Assembly (NCBI GenBank): GCA_028753945.1
Contig: JAPNXP010000002.1
Coordinates: 10,416,001 to 10,480,000 of the forward strand
DNA: 64,000 nucleotides
Direction of reading: 5' to 3'
DNA from: Hexactinellida sp. DTS-2022
Lineage: Eukaryota; Porifera; Hexactinellida
Both the position numbers and the translations under genes were made by a program. The notes beneath the pieces were generated by a model. It was not told where the DNA came from, did no database searches, and saw only the letters and a list, made by a program, of their open reading frames with translations. This document shows, one piece after another, positions 1 to 10,776 of the stretch (position 1 is the stretch's first letter; every line of letters starts with the position of its first letter).

Positions 1-584
1 ATTCTATATCTCCTGTCCATATTAAAATCTCTATCACCAATGGTCTAGTCAGGCAATCGCGTACGGCCGGCCGGCCGGAGGTCCGACAGAGGTAAATTCA
101 ATACTGTGCACTTATAGTATAAAACTATAGTAGGACCCTACTATAACGTTTTTGTATTAGAAGAAGGACACTAAAAATGATATTTACTCAACAATAAACA
201 GGATTTAGCTATGCTAAATTGGTAAATTAATAACATTGTTAGTAATATACTTTGCATACTTATGTTATTGACGTAATAAGCTAATAATATATCACGAATA
301 GTGATGAAAGCCAAACTGGATTAAAGTAGAAAATCGACACGGCAAATCCCAAGAACAACTGATAAGGATAATTTTTGAGGTATAATTTTTTTATCTACGA
401 TTTATACTTTTTGAGATACACATAAGAATACAAAGGTCACTCCCCTGAAATTCTAACGGAATGTATTTGTACAAAATGATGGTGATTTTGACCTTTGGTG
501 ACGTCAAAAAGGTTTAAAAAAGTCCGAATCAAATTTTTCTTTTGGATTTGGTTAGATAGCATGCCAAAGTATAGCTAGGAGTGG
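1..584. other. Intergenic, no gene recognised
   Basis: I see no gene here. A short GC-rich ggcc run lies near 66-80. A block near 103-150 (the actatagtagg / cctactataacg palindrome) recurs in inverted orientation near 57163-57212, so it belongs to a dispersed repeat. Confidence 0.5.
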
Positions 585-588
585 TTAA

Positions 589-1308
589 GGTTAAATTACC
601 CCACGGGAATGAAATCTCTTGTATTAATCTGTAATTGTTAGAAATAGATCAAGGTACGATACAAAGCAATAAACAAAAAAGAAAATGTCTCAATATATTA
701 TACTTTTTATTTTTTGTAGGTTTCAATATTTGGCTAATACAAATCTCCCATAGGGCGATTTCAAAAAGTGGTGGTCGATATTATAGTGTAATTTGGCAAT
801 GCGGCCATCAATGTTTGTTATCAGAATCAATATTGAAAGATTATAAGCGTACGGAGTTGGTAGTCGGTTTACATTTTTGAATTATGACTCTGAAATTATT
901 TTTCAAACATTTTATCAAATATCTCATAAAAAACATGACCTTTTTAATGATTTCTTTAGTTCAAAAGGTCGCAACTTTTTTTATTTAGGTCAAATCAAAA
1001 TTCTAAACCAGTCACCTACAGCATATAACGATGATCTATGTGATATATCGCACATAATATGTCTTTAGCTAATAATGATCTTGAGATCGACACACTTATC
1101 AGGTGGAGTCTGAAGAAATCCCCCTATGGGACTTTTGTATTACCATAAAACTGCACGCCCCATAAAATCGAATTTATTCAAAATAATTCGATTTCGTTTT
1201 CAGTTTCGATATAGCTATAATGTCTTCTATTATATATGTGAAAATTAAACATCTTACTTCAAAACGAAATTTATGTGTTTTTTTACATGAATCTGCCGTA
1301 ATTTAACC
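589..1308 (+). mobile_element. Family A TTAA element, copy 1 (720 bp)
   Basis: The element is bounded by TTAA at 585-588 and 1309-1312 and has short inverted ends (GGTTAAATTAC... at the left, ...GTAATTTAACC at the right). A copy of exactly the same length lies at 42520-43239 on the other strand, and a third, interrupted copy at 12087-14439. The two 60-80 aa frames inside are not conserved as proteins, so it looks non-autonomous. The TTAA duplication points to a piggyBac- or Kolobok-type transposase acting in trans; which one is inference. Confidence 0.8.
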
Positions 1309-1343
1309 TTAACGCTGGTTCCGTTCTTTTTGTATTAGTGGGT

Positions 1344-2007
1344 CACAGGTGGCTCACATACAGATATCAATCAAAAAAATACAGTTTGTTCAAAACCTAT
1401 CATGTGTGATAGAGTAGCATCTCTACATTCAGAATATGCATTAATTAAAATTATTCGTACGCAAAACAAATTTTTATCCCAATTTTATTTTTTCACTTTA
1501 TTTCTAACACTTACTTTCTTGTGGTATTTGCTCTTTGAATTCAATAAATGCCAATTAGTAGTGTTTAATGTATATCCATTTAGATTATCTTAGCATAAAC
1601 AATAAATATTGGTTGAACATATTAATTCACAAGTTATATTTAATTGCACTTCTCATTTCCAGGCATGATACCAAAAGCTATTAGTGCAGCTTTTATATCT
1701 ATCGTCAGGCTAACATTGAAATCTAAGATCAGACGTCTGATTTCATTCCTGGAGAATATTGTCTTGAGGTTATGATAATTTTCTGGTACAGGCCAGTCCC
1801 AATTTATAACGTAATTTATAGATGTCAATCACAGCTAATCGAGAATATCTCTTACTAAGAAGGCCAGGAATATCACAACAGGATACTGTCCAGACAGGAC
1901 AAATATCAGTATGTCCTTTCTTCTGAGATCGGTTCAATTCTAGTTGGCATACTTCAAAGAACTGACAAATCATTTCATATCGAGCAGCATAAAACATTCC
2001 TGGAGTG
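1344..2007 (-). mobile_element. Family D transposon, 3' half of a split copy
   Basis: This is the downstream half of a family D element whose other half is at 6230-7260. It begins with the CACAGGTGGCTCACATAC terminal repeat, carries the same ~220-bp terminal region as the intact copy at 16655-18451, and holds the 3' part of the D gene on the minus strand. The two halves are separated by a 4.2-kb TTAA insertion (2012-6225). Immediately left of it a short CGCTGGTTCCG stretch after TTAA matches the tip of the element at 30546-31947. Confidence 0.75.
1640..2007 (-). pseudogene. Family D Cys-rich protein, 3' part
   Basis: The translation matches the C-terminal half of the protein in the intact D element (17790-18155), including NTPGMFYAARYEMICQFFEV, CPVWTVSCCDIPGLLSKR and a terminal FGIMPGNEKCN. 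The frame breaks after RLAVIDIYKLRY and continues in another frame as INYVINWDWP..., at the same place as in the D copy at 16.7-18.5 kb. Function is unknown; by position it is the only gene of its transposon and so a candidate transposase or accessory protein. The 5' part of this copy continues beyond the inserted element at 6243-7001. Confidence 0.6.
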
Positions 2008-2335
2008 TTAAGGGTGTTTCCAATCGTGAATAATTGACATTTTCGGGAAATTGCTTTCGCTGTCACAAATTTTATTTTGTGTGAATAAATATAGCTTTAT
2101 ACTTTATTTTCATATATTCAATCATATTTTTGTGGAAAACCACTAGGATCACCGACACTTGCGTCATTTAACACCTCCATATATGGTCAAAAATGATTTT
2201 ATTCCGGTTAAAATTGAAAATTTCTGCGAAAATTCTGGGTTATGTGAAAATATATTCTACGCTGTTATAATCGTATTTTTTTTTAAATTAACTTGTTTTA
2301 AACGCTTTTCTATGGCACGACATTATCCTTTAGAA

Positions 2336-2900
2336 CAGGGCTGCCCAACCTTTCTCATGTGGTGAATCACATTTCAAATGATATATAATTTTCGAATCAT
2401 AACCACAACGAGGTTCCAGAAACCCCAAAATTACCTACAAATATTAATAAACAAAAAGCAGGTGTTATCAAATGTATTTCTTATATATTTATTATAATAA
2501 ATATATAATAAAGAATTATTATCAATGTGAAGGTTTGTACTGCTTGCAATTGGATACAAAATTGTCAATGAGTCCATTAACTGTTGTAAAGAAATACCAA
2601 CAAAATATATTTTCGCTCACACAATCTTCCTTGACTTCCATGAATAAAGTTACAATAGTTACTCAAAGATTTTTGGAAGAAATAAACGAACGATTTAAAA
2701 TATTGAAATAACTTAATTATATTTGTAGAATCATCAATTTTAACAGTATTCAATAATAATTGTATTTACGATAAAATATTTAAAATGCTGTTTTCAAAAA
2801 TTATAGTATATTAAAATCAGAAGCAACAAAATGTTTCGCGAATCATATTTTTCAGGAAAGAATCACATTTGATTCGCGAATCACAGGTTGGGTACCCCTG
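2336..2900. mobile_element. hAT-type MITE (565 bp)
   Basis: Inverted ends CAGGGCTGCCCAACCT and (inverted from the right) CAGGGGTACCCAACCT are flanked by a perfect 8-bp duplication CTTTAGAA at 2328-2335 and 2901-2908. Both features are diagnostic of the hAT superfamily. No transposase is encoded. It is nested inside the Mutator-like element, upstream of the transposase promoter. Confidence 0.9.
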
Positions 2901-2939
2901 CTTTAGAACAAAGCCACCATATACAATAATATTATGTAA

Positions 2940-3119
2940 TCTTAAACCACTTATTGTTATATATATATACCTAGGCAACTACAATAGAACATTGACATGT
3001 AATCCGAAACCACTTATAAAATTAGTACAACGAACGACTATGGAGTAATGATATGTGAAACCACTTGAATATCAATTTACACAAACAGAGTGGTTTATAT
3101 TACAGCTTAGGTATAAATA
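2940..3119 (+). promoter_or_regulatory. Transposase promoter: repeated AAACCACTT boxes and TATA box
   Basis: Three direct copies of AAACCACTT (near 2945, 3006 and 3057) and one inverted copy (AGTGGTTT near 3089) precede a TATAAATA at 3112-3119. The transposase ATG follows at 3178. Evenly repeated boxes next to a transposon promoter are often transposase or host-factor binding sites; that role is inference. Confidence 0.55.
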
Positions 3120-3177
3120 GTTTAGATAATCAAAAATAATAAATAATCAACTTCTCATCTTTTCTGATCCTTGTCGA

Positions 3178-5493
3178 ATGGCATCTCTTGAAGAAACCTT
3201 CTCGCTAAATATCTCCTCATCCGATGATGAGTATCAGTCTCCACCGCAATACCGGACTGCAGCACTACCGGAGCTAAGCATACCCTCTCCATTCCAGTCA
3301 GAGGAATCATCCACCGATTTCGAGACTGGCAGTGGCAGAGAAACACCACTAACACCGGGAACTCCTCTTTCACCATTGGGGGCCGAGTTTTCCTTCCTCG
3401 GTGTTTCATCTCAGGCTTCGGAGGCCGGAGATTTTGCAACTCCTCGGCCTAGAAAGAAGCGCTACAGTAAGCGACGTACGCTTAACCTCAGAAAGTCTCT
3501 ATTTGGGACAACCGAGACTACAACAGATTGTCCGCCACCCAAGTTGTCTAAACGGACTAAGCTCTCCCGCCCTACATCTGATCTCTTCAGCCACATTCAA
3601 TTCCCACCTGTTCAAGAGCCTTATAGTGTCAAGATCGCTGAAGGTTGCGAATTAACAGAGACACAACTCCTCGTTCCACGTGGGAACCAAATCTTTAATC
3701 TGGAAATACTTTCGAATGTATTACACTCCTTTTGTGTCCAGATAAAACTTGCACAGGCAGGCCCCGCTTGCATCAGCACACTTCTAAAGACGGGTTACAG
3801 AGTAACTTTTTGTTAAAATGTTATGTCTCCCACACTGTTATCGCGGACCTCCCAGCTTCAGTCCCAATTGGTGCATCTCCCGATAATTGCATCAATAATC
3901 CGAGTGCACGCATTGGACACAGCGAGATTAACGCGCGGGCTCTCATCGCCGTACATTGCACTGCATCAAGTCTTCCCGGCTTACATGTAGTATCCTGGAT
4001 CTTGATGTTCCTTCTAAGGCAATGCACAAACATTCTATGGATAAATTTGTCGCCGCCTCCAAGGCAGTGGTTGAACGTTCAATGTACATCTCTGGACAAA
4101 AGGTCTACACGAACTCAGAACCTTCAGCAATGGTTGTGCCAGGATCACGTGAATGCATTGTTAGTTTCGATGCTTCCTGGCATAGGCGCGGTCACTTCTC
4201 AAATCAAGGCTTCGCGGCTGCGATTGATTCGGAAACCGGTAAAGTTCTCGATTATGCTCTCTATGAACGAGTTTGTATTTTGTGCTCTAAGTGGGACGAG
4301 GAACGGAAATCGAAGAATCCCGATGATTACGCCGATTTTTGGGAGGAACACAGGCTTAATTGCACCGCGAATTATAAGGGTAGTTCACAAGCCATGGAAA
4401 CCACAGCAGCATTGGATATTTGGAAGCGGTCCATAGCCAAACACCAGCTGGTGTATGGTACTTATATCGGAAATGGGGACTCTTCTTCGTTTCGTAACCT
4501 CACGAAATCCGACCCGTACAAAGGAGAAGTTGTTGTCAGGAAGGAGGAATGTCTGGGCCATGTTCAGAAGCGCGTGAAGAAGCATCTACTGAAGAAATCT
4601 ACCGAGTATAAAGGACTACCTGAGGTCAAGGCAAATCGGATTGCACATTTATACGCACTCGTTGTTGTGCAAAATTGTGGAAAAGAACCTGAAACTATTC
4701 GGCACGCGCTGAAAATCTTCTCCTCGAACACACTAGGGAGCAACACGACAACTGTCCTGTAGGCGAGTCTTCATGGTGTTAATACCAGAAACAGGTAGCT
4801 CGTTGTCTGAAAGACGATACTTTACCAGCGCCATACACCCGAGCTCCTTATTTGTTACCAAATGAGGATAAGCGAGCAAGAGAGGTGTTTTATATCTTTG
4901 CGTCCCTTCAATTCTGTGGCTCTATCACACTCGGAAAGACCCAGAATTCTAACGAGTCAATCCACTCAATGATATGGCATCACTCTCCGAAAGTGAATCG
5001 AGTTGGGCAGAAGTCCTTGATTGCTAGCACTGCGATGGCAGTCTTGAGCTTCAACGATGGATCGCTCGCATACGCTGCCTTGTTTAATGAACTCGGGATC
5101 ACTGTCAGCCACAACACCCTCCAGTTCCTCGCTCGACGCGATAAACGTCGTAATTTGCACCGTGAACGCCGCATAGTGGAGACGCATAAGCGAAGAAGGA
5201 GGCAGATGGCGACGCAAATTACCTCAGCTGAATCCTCTCGGAGGCGTCGGGACAAAGGAGCCGTCTACCAATCAGAACGTTTTGGTTCTGAAGTCCCACT
5301 TTCTGATGACGACTCGGACACAGAATGCCCCGTCTGTAATGAAAGAAATTGTCCCCTACCTCCAAAAAGGAAAAAGGAGTACTGGATTGCATGTCATAAA
5401 TGTGAAACATGGTTCCATTGGTCTTGTGCCGGGATAAAGACCAAGAAAGATGAACCAAAATATTATTTCTGTAGTAATTGTCACAGTGATTGA
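3178..5493 (+). pseudogene. Mutator-like (PF20700-type) transposase with C-terminal PHD finger
   Basis: A broken reading frame covers a whole DDE transposase of the animal Mutator-like group. The first part (3178-3735) is a Ser/Pro-rich and basic leader. A shift near 3735 leads into RLHQHTSKDGLQS...CINNPSARIGHSEINARAL, and a second shift near 3960-3990 leads into the catalytic core: IVSFDASWHRRGH (first Asp), YIGNGDSSSFRNL (second Asp) and, after another shift and a TAA near 4778, GKTQNSNESIHSMIWHHSP (Glu). The C-terminus has a basic RRRRQ tract and a PHD-type finger, CPVCNERNC...CHKCETWFHWSC...CSNC. The ATG lies about 60 bp downstream of a TATA box. With at least three frameshifts and a stop it cannot make an active enzyme. 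A paralogous fragment lies at 12765-13658. Confidence 0.85.
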
Positions 5494-6229
5494 GTTAGTT
5501 GTGGTTGTTGTCATATAAAATAGAAACTTTGTCACATCCATGCACAATACAAGTAAAGCTAATATAATTTTTCAAATGGTAAATACAGCGGGGATATAAT
5601 AAAACAAGTTAGATTACAAAATAAAGTCATAAGGTGGAGACATGACGACAAATAATAACACCATATTCAAATGGTTGTATCTCAAAATACTAAAAAAGAC
5701 ATTTTGGTCTTACGGAAACATTAGTTTTGGGATTTTTAAATTATAAACATGAAAAGTCGAAACGGGATTCTTTTCAATATACTTAGAGGAACAAAAAATC
5801 GGGAGTATAATATCGAATTAGGGATTAGATAAAGTTTGATGAATGAAAATCATAGAAAATATGCACTTTATTGAAGAAAACTAGACATACTTTCGTAAAT
5901 GTAAAACAAGGATAGAGAAAAAATAAATTCAATGTTGATCGCTCGTTTAGAATATTCAAAAGTAATTCAATTTGATAAATAACCATTAGATAGAAGTTGG
6001 GAAGAACTCCTACTAAGTTAACATAAGCATATTATACTATGTTATAGTCTATGGGAAGCCATTTAGAGAAATATCTCATTATTTTAGTTCCATAATGAAA
6101 ATTGAATTTTTGAAATCTAGTTATTCTTAGAAATGCATATAAAGATGCTGTTAAAAATCTTAGACTGTACGCTGAAGCAATAAAAAGTTACTATATTAAA
6201 TTACAAATCGCGATAGGAAACACCGTTAA

Positions 6230-7260
6230 TTGATTTTCCTCTCAATATAGTCATGACTCATTTAAGACCTCTATTACTTAGATTTCCCATACGTTTTATG
6301 CTTAACATATCTGATAGTTCAAGACTGACATGTGATGCGCTACTTGAAGCAGACATATCTAAAGAAGAACAGCCTGTAAGATGCACCGAGTGCCCTCCTG
6401 AAAGGTGTGGTAGTTCGAGCTCTAAATCTTCACTTACATCCAAACGCTTGACGATATCATCTCCTACAAATTTAGCTAATAATTTCCTCTACCTAGGCAG
6501 TCTCTGGTGTTGGTTACAACATTAGAAGAAGAACATTCATGGCGAATATCTCGTTCTACTTTTAGGACAACTTTACAACTTGTTGAGGAGAATTTTCTAA
6601 CGGCCTACCAACAGACTTATGTCGAATTTGCTGGGAGGCTCGTTTTTTAGGTCCAAATCGATATGCTTCTTGACACATAGCACAAGGCGAATCAACACTA
6701 CAAGAACTCAGTCTGGTGTTCTTGATTGGTATGATCCAAGTAAAGGGGACCGGAATATTCCCAGAACTCAAAAATTATTATTTTTCTCGAGCCAAATTGC
6801 GCAAGTCTTACAGATGACTGTCGGTAACATGCAGCTTAGTTGCTCAACGCTGTCTGATAAGAACTCTTTGTGAATATTTAGTAACCTTTGAGTAAAATTC
6901 ACCCCATCACTCCCCACTTCAACACAACAATTGCGACATAGCATCTGTCGCGCTCTCATATGTTTGTCACTAAAATTGTACCAGAAGATAGCATTTTTCA
7001 AATAATTGTTTGAGCTTAAAAGATTGATATTTATAACATATGCAGTTCAAAAGGATGGATATGAATGGAAATTAATATAGGTGTGAAGGCACTATTCTTA
7101 CTATCATAGTATTTAATAAACAATACTAATTGGCATGTATTGAATTCAAAGAGCAAATACCACAAGAAAGTAAGTGTTAGAAATAAAGTGAAAAAATAAA
7201 ATGGGATAAAAATTTGTTTTGCGTTAGAATAATTTTAATTAAGGATGCTCCAGGTGAAAT
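6230..7260 (-). mobile_element. Family D transposon, 5' half of a split copy
   Basis: This is the upstream half of the D copy interrupted at TTAA 6226-6229. It contains the 5' part of the D gene on the minus strand and a decayed terminal repeat at about 7100-7260 that matches the terminal region of the intact copy (gcaaataccacaagaaagta...). The outermost tip is lost. Confidence 0.7.
6243..7001 (-). pseudogene. Family D Cys-rich protein, 5' part
   Basis: Minus-strand frames read FSDKHMRARQMLCRNCCVEV, then MLPTVICKTCAIWLEKN, then CAMCQEAYRFGPKKRASQQI followed by RHKSVGRP, then MDVSEDLELELPHLSGG. The same order is seen in the copy at 17.0-17.8 kb. The Cys pairs (CRNCC, CKTC, CAMC) and the RHKSVGRP basic motif suggest zinc binding and perhaps DNA binding at the N-terminus. 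I do not recognise the family. The gene is broken by frameshifts and by the 4.2-kb insertion that separates it from its 3' part at 1640-2007. Confidence 0.55.
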
Positions 7261-7907
7261 TTATATTAGTTATATGAGCAGATTTTTATCTAAATTGATT
7301 CTCCATGGTTTTCATTTCAATACCTCGCTTAGACCACCCAACTAAGATGAACAAACTGCAATTACCATAGTTTCAATCTTTGTTTATTAAGTCCACTATT
7401 CCCGTTAAATCCAACATTCCCGTTCATGTTTAATTATCCCATTGAGTCCATTCATCCAGTTATGTCCATTCATCCCGTTGAGTCCATTCATCCCGTTATG
7501 TCCATTCATCCCGTTCAAGTCCAGTTATCCCGTTAAGTTTCTTCCTTTTAATTGATCTGTTTTACATTTCCCAGTAAATTTTTGTTTGAATCAGTTCATT
7601 TAGTTTCAATTTGCCAATTTCTTTTTTTCTAAATTTAGAAAATCATTTTTCTTTCAAATTAATTAGAATATTGAGTTTCAATCTATTGAACATGCTCACT
7701 TTAATCAAATCTCAAAGCACTTTATTTTAAATTATCCCGTTCATGCTTTACTATGAAAAAGTAATTGCAAATTTATTAAACAACCACAGGTTATTTCTCT
7801 GCTCACATTATATTCACAGTCACACATTAAATTTCGAAACATTGTACTTGTGAATCTAAAGCTGAAAGATATCATTACAAGTTTTTCTACCTAGATTTCC
7901 CTCCTAC
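7261..7907. repeat. Minisatellite and unassigned AT-rich DNA
   Basis: At about 7390-7545 a tandem array of roughly 18-bp units (GTCCATTCATCCCGTT variants) is present, with six to eight decayed copies. The rest of the interval shows no gene. Confidence 0.6.
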
Positions 7908-8639
7908 CATGAACTACTATAGATAAGGACTGGAAACGACAATAAAAAATGGACCATGGATGAACTAGAAGTGCATTGGATATGTTTCCTATTACAATTG
8001 GTTATGAACTTTCACATGAATTATGTTGTTTTTACCTGGATTTAACTCTGTAAACTAAGTATGTAATATTGCATATATTTGACATCCATTCATTGTAGAA
8101 ATAAGTTATCCATTAACATATAAGCAATATTGTAAGTACTCAAATAACAAAATGTGAAATGAAAACAGAATTACTATGCACAGTATTTGTTATTAAATAA
8201 TTGATTTCAATTTTCTTCCGAATATCTTTAGGTAATGTGCATTTAGTGGATATTAGTACTAAATATCCTCCGAACTCTACAACTATGAGAGATATTCCTC
8301 TAAGCAAGATTTATCAACGAATACGTTTTGAGCTAGTCGAATTAACACTTTTCTAGAAGGCGGGGGATATTATTGTTTTTTAAAGCTTGATTTTAATCAA
8401 CTTGATTGATATCTCCCACAATACCACAATTGATTCAGTTTCAATATCTGAAGGTCATTTAAATAGAACCACGATCAATATATACATATCTTACAAGGTC
8501 ATATTTCGTAGCCTCTGTAATCTCAATATCCTTGTTTCAGTATAAGTAGTTGATCGTTGAATACAATGATGGCAGTTAGTGGTTTCAAGATAATAAGAGC
8601 AACCACAACAGATTGGAGAACATTAATGTTAAGGTCGAT

Positions 8640-9192
8640 CTAGCTTAGATCATGAATAACTTCAATATCCTGGTGACAAGAAAATGAATTATTTCCATCT
8701 GTTGTTGAAAAAAAAGTGTGGATAAATTGATTAAGAAAAATTATAGGTTTAAGCAGAACTGTGGAGTAGATGGATTTGTCAAATCCATAACTGGGTTTAG
8801 GCCAAGTTGACTCTTTAATACTATAGATTAGGTCATGTGATATTAAGCATCGCTCATCATTCAATATAAATCCCAAATAGGTGCTCTATTGGGTATCATA
8901 GGCGCCGAAAGGGGGGGGGGGGTCAGGGAGGGTGTCACCCCCTAGCGTTGGAGAGTTTCGGCGCCCATGTTGGGTATTCTGGAGTTATAGTTAAGAACAT
9001 TATCATAACCACAATTAGAGTGAGCTGTGAAATGGTTAATGGCAGAGCAATACAAGATTGGGAAAAACTATAACTTTTGAAATTTTGTGAGCTAAGTTTA
9101 TCATCCTTTCCAATTGTTGAACTCCATCCCTCAAGCAATTTACAAACTAATTCAAGAAACCCAAACGCTATGATGTATAGAATACTCTTCAT
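8640..9192 (-). CDS. Possible decayed gene in family F, function unknown
   Basis: Two minus-strand frames lie head to tail (8935-9192 and 8640-8876). The first starts with a hydrophobic MKSILYIIAFGFLELVC that looks like a signal peptide and has a second hydrophobic run (LTLIVVMIMFLTI). The second frame is Cys-poor and has no motif I know. The break between them coincides with the GC-rich palindrome at 8901-8965, which may be an insertion. It could equally be chance; I give it little weight. Confidence 0.2.
8901..8965. repeat. 65-bp GC-rich foldback insertion
   Basis: The sequence starts GGCGCCGAAA, runs through a long G tract and a C tract, and ends TTTCGGCGCC, so it can fold on itself. It contrasts sharply with its AT-rich surroundings and looks like the fused ends of a deleted transposon. 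Confidence 0.6.
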
Positions 9193-10146
9193 TCAATCGC
9201 ACATGTTTAAGAGGGGTATTTATCGTTGAATACGCCAAGTGCTAGATAAATTTCAGAACTAAACTTGTGGACCAACATACATTACTGAGGTAGTGAGCTT
9301 ACTTTATAGTAGAAAGTCGTTCTTCTTTGTACAATAATCGAATATCATTAAACTTAGCTTCATTCAGTTTAGTAGTCAAATGAGTGAAGGATAGAGTAAC
9401 GTAACACCAATGATTCAATGTCCAAGTTTAGCCAATTGTTTCTTATCAACTTTATTGTGTCCAATGAAACAATATATAGAGCTCTCTCTGGACAAGTTGG
9501 GTGTGGAACTTGAGGAAGTAATGTATTCTTCCGCTCTAAGGTTGTGGATACAAATAATATCTTGTATTCTTGAAGATATCGGTCATGGAGAGCTCTACTC
9601 CATTTGGCTTTGATATCACGTGAAACTTAGGCAATCTGAAAACAGTGGTACTAAGGTAACCTCTGCAATTTGTCTTCCAAATACAGAACGTGTGCTAAGC
9701 ACAACAACGCGTTTGACTCATATAAACTAGTTAATATAGAAAAAGTAAAGAAATAAGGAGTAATGCATAAAAGAATTGGGTAACAATTATCGCTTACAAA
9801 ATCCCGTACAAAATTTACATTCATACACATAATACAAAAACAAATATATATATACTCAAATATAGTTTCAATGTTTATGGGTCATTAATAATACCTTAAA
9901 TCTAGACACTTAAAACGTATTTCCAGTCCATTTTTAGTGTCGAATCCAGGTAAAACAACATAATTCATGTGTAAAGTTCATAACCTATTGTAATAGGCAA
10001 AAATATCGAATGCACTTCTAGTTCGTCCATGGTCCAATTTTTTATTGTCGTTTCCAGTCCTTATCTATAGTAGTTCATGCTCCTACCATTCTCAAGATTA
10101 TAAACCAAGAATTCTCCTGCCGATAATTGGACTGATGCATTGCAGG

Positions 10147-10697
10147 CAGGGAATGAAAGGTTCACGAACGGACTGAATTGACGCAATTCAGTTCATCTTG
10201 AATTGACGCACGCTCAGTTAGTTCAAGTTCACCTCCAATTCAGCTCCGCCAGCGTTCGTTCAGTTCGTTCACGGACTAACCCACGTTCGTTCAATCCTTT
10301 CAATTAATTAAGTTCGTCAGTTAGTTCAGTGTACAGTGAGTGTGCCGAACTATTCCGTTTATGGTACTGTTTGATCCTCCAAGCTGATATTGAAGTTCAG
10401 GCTAAGAAGCTAGAATCTAGGCTAAGAGACACGAGTCCACTAGCGATGTCCGGAATCAGCACTTTTGCAGTCACCTATTATATTTAATGGATCTATATTA
10501 ATAATTTATCTTTATTCAGTTTAGTTCGTTCAGTTCAGTTCGTTCAATCCGATCAATTCAGTTCGTTCAGTTCGTTCAATTGTCGTTCGGAAACCGTTGG
10601 CGTTCGTTCAGCTCGTTCACTGCGAATACCACCGTGGTCTGGGTTCAGTTCGTTCAGTTCAAGTTCAATAAGTTTTTCGTGAACCTTTCATTCTCTG
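10147..10697. mobile_element. hAT-type MITE rich in GTTCA motifs (551 bp)
   Basis: Inverted ends CAGGGAATGAAAGGTTCACG and CAGAGAATGAAAGGTTCACG are flanked by ATTGCAGG (10139-10146) and ATTACAGG (10698-10705), a 7/8 match. The interior is a degenerate tandem of TTCAGTTCGTTCA-like motifs, as expected for subterminal transposase binding sites. No coding capacity. Confidence 0.85.
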
Positions 10698-10776
10698 ATT
10701 ACAGGTGTAGTTTCTGAAACAAAAGATAGGTTGTCTGTTGCGGTATAAAAGGTACTTTCATCCTTTGAAGAGTTAA

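Larger units (their letters stand above)
2012..6225 (+). mobile_element. Mutator-like/PHD transposon with TTAA duplication (4,214 bp)
   Basis: The ends GGGTGTTTCCAATCGTGA (2012) and, inverted, CGGTGTTTCCTATCGCGA (6225) form an 18-bp imperfect TIR. They are flanked by TTAA at 2008-2011 and 6226-6229. The intact D element at 17.8 kb has the unoccupied site, reading aaaatcaaTTAAcactccag, which proves the insertion and its 4-bp duplication. The element contains a promoter region, a frameshifted transposase gene with a C-terminal PHD finger, and a hAT MITE. A TTAA target is typical of Kolobok and piggyBac, so assignment to a Kolobok-like group with a PF20700-type transposase is inference. Confidence 0.85.
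7908..10079 (-). mobile_element. Family F: P-like element with long inverted ends (2,172 bp)
   Basis: About 150 bp at 7908-8055 (CATGAACTACTATAGATAAG...) is repeated in inverted orientation at 9930-10079. The element is flanked by CTCCTAC(C) at 7901-7908 and 10080-10087. The tip CATgaaCTACT resembles the P-element tip CATagcCTACT found at 16.65/22.7 kb, and the duplication has the same 7-8 bp form, so a P-superfamily origin is a reasonable inference. Internal sequence has only weak reading frames on the minus strand and no recognisable transposase. A diverged arm recurs near 43800-44080. Confidence 0.65.

Noticed and set aside
3155-3439. 94-aa minus-strand frame
   Set aside because: Shadow of the transposase N-terminus, which has the TATA box, ATG and family match on the plus strand.
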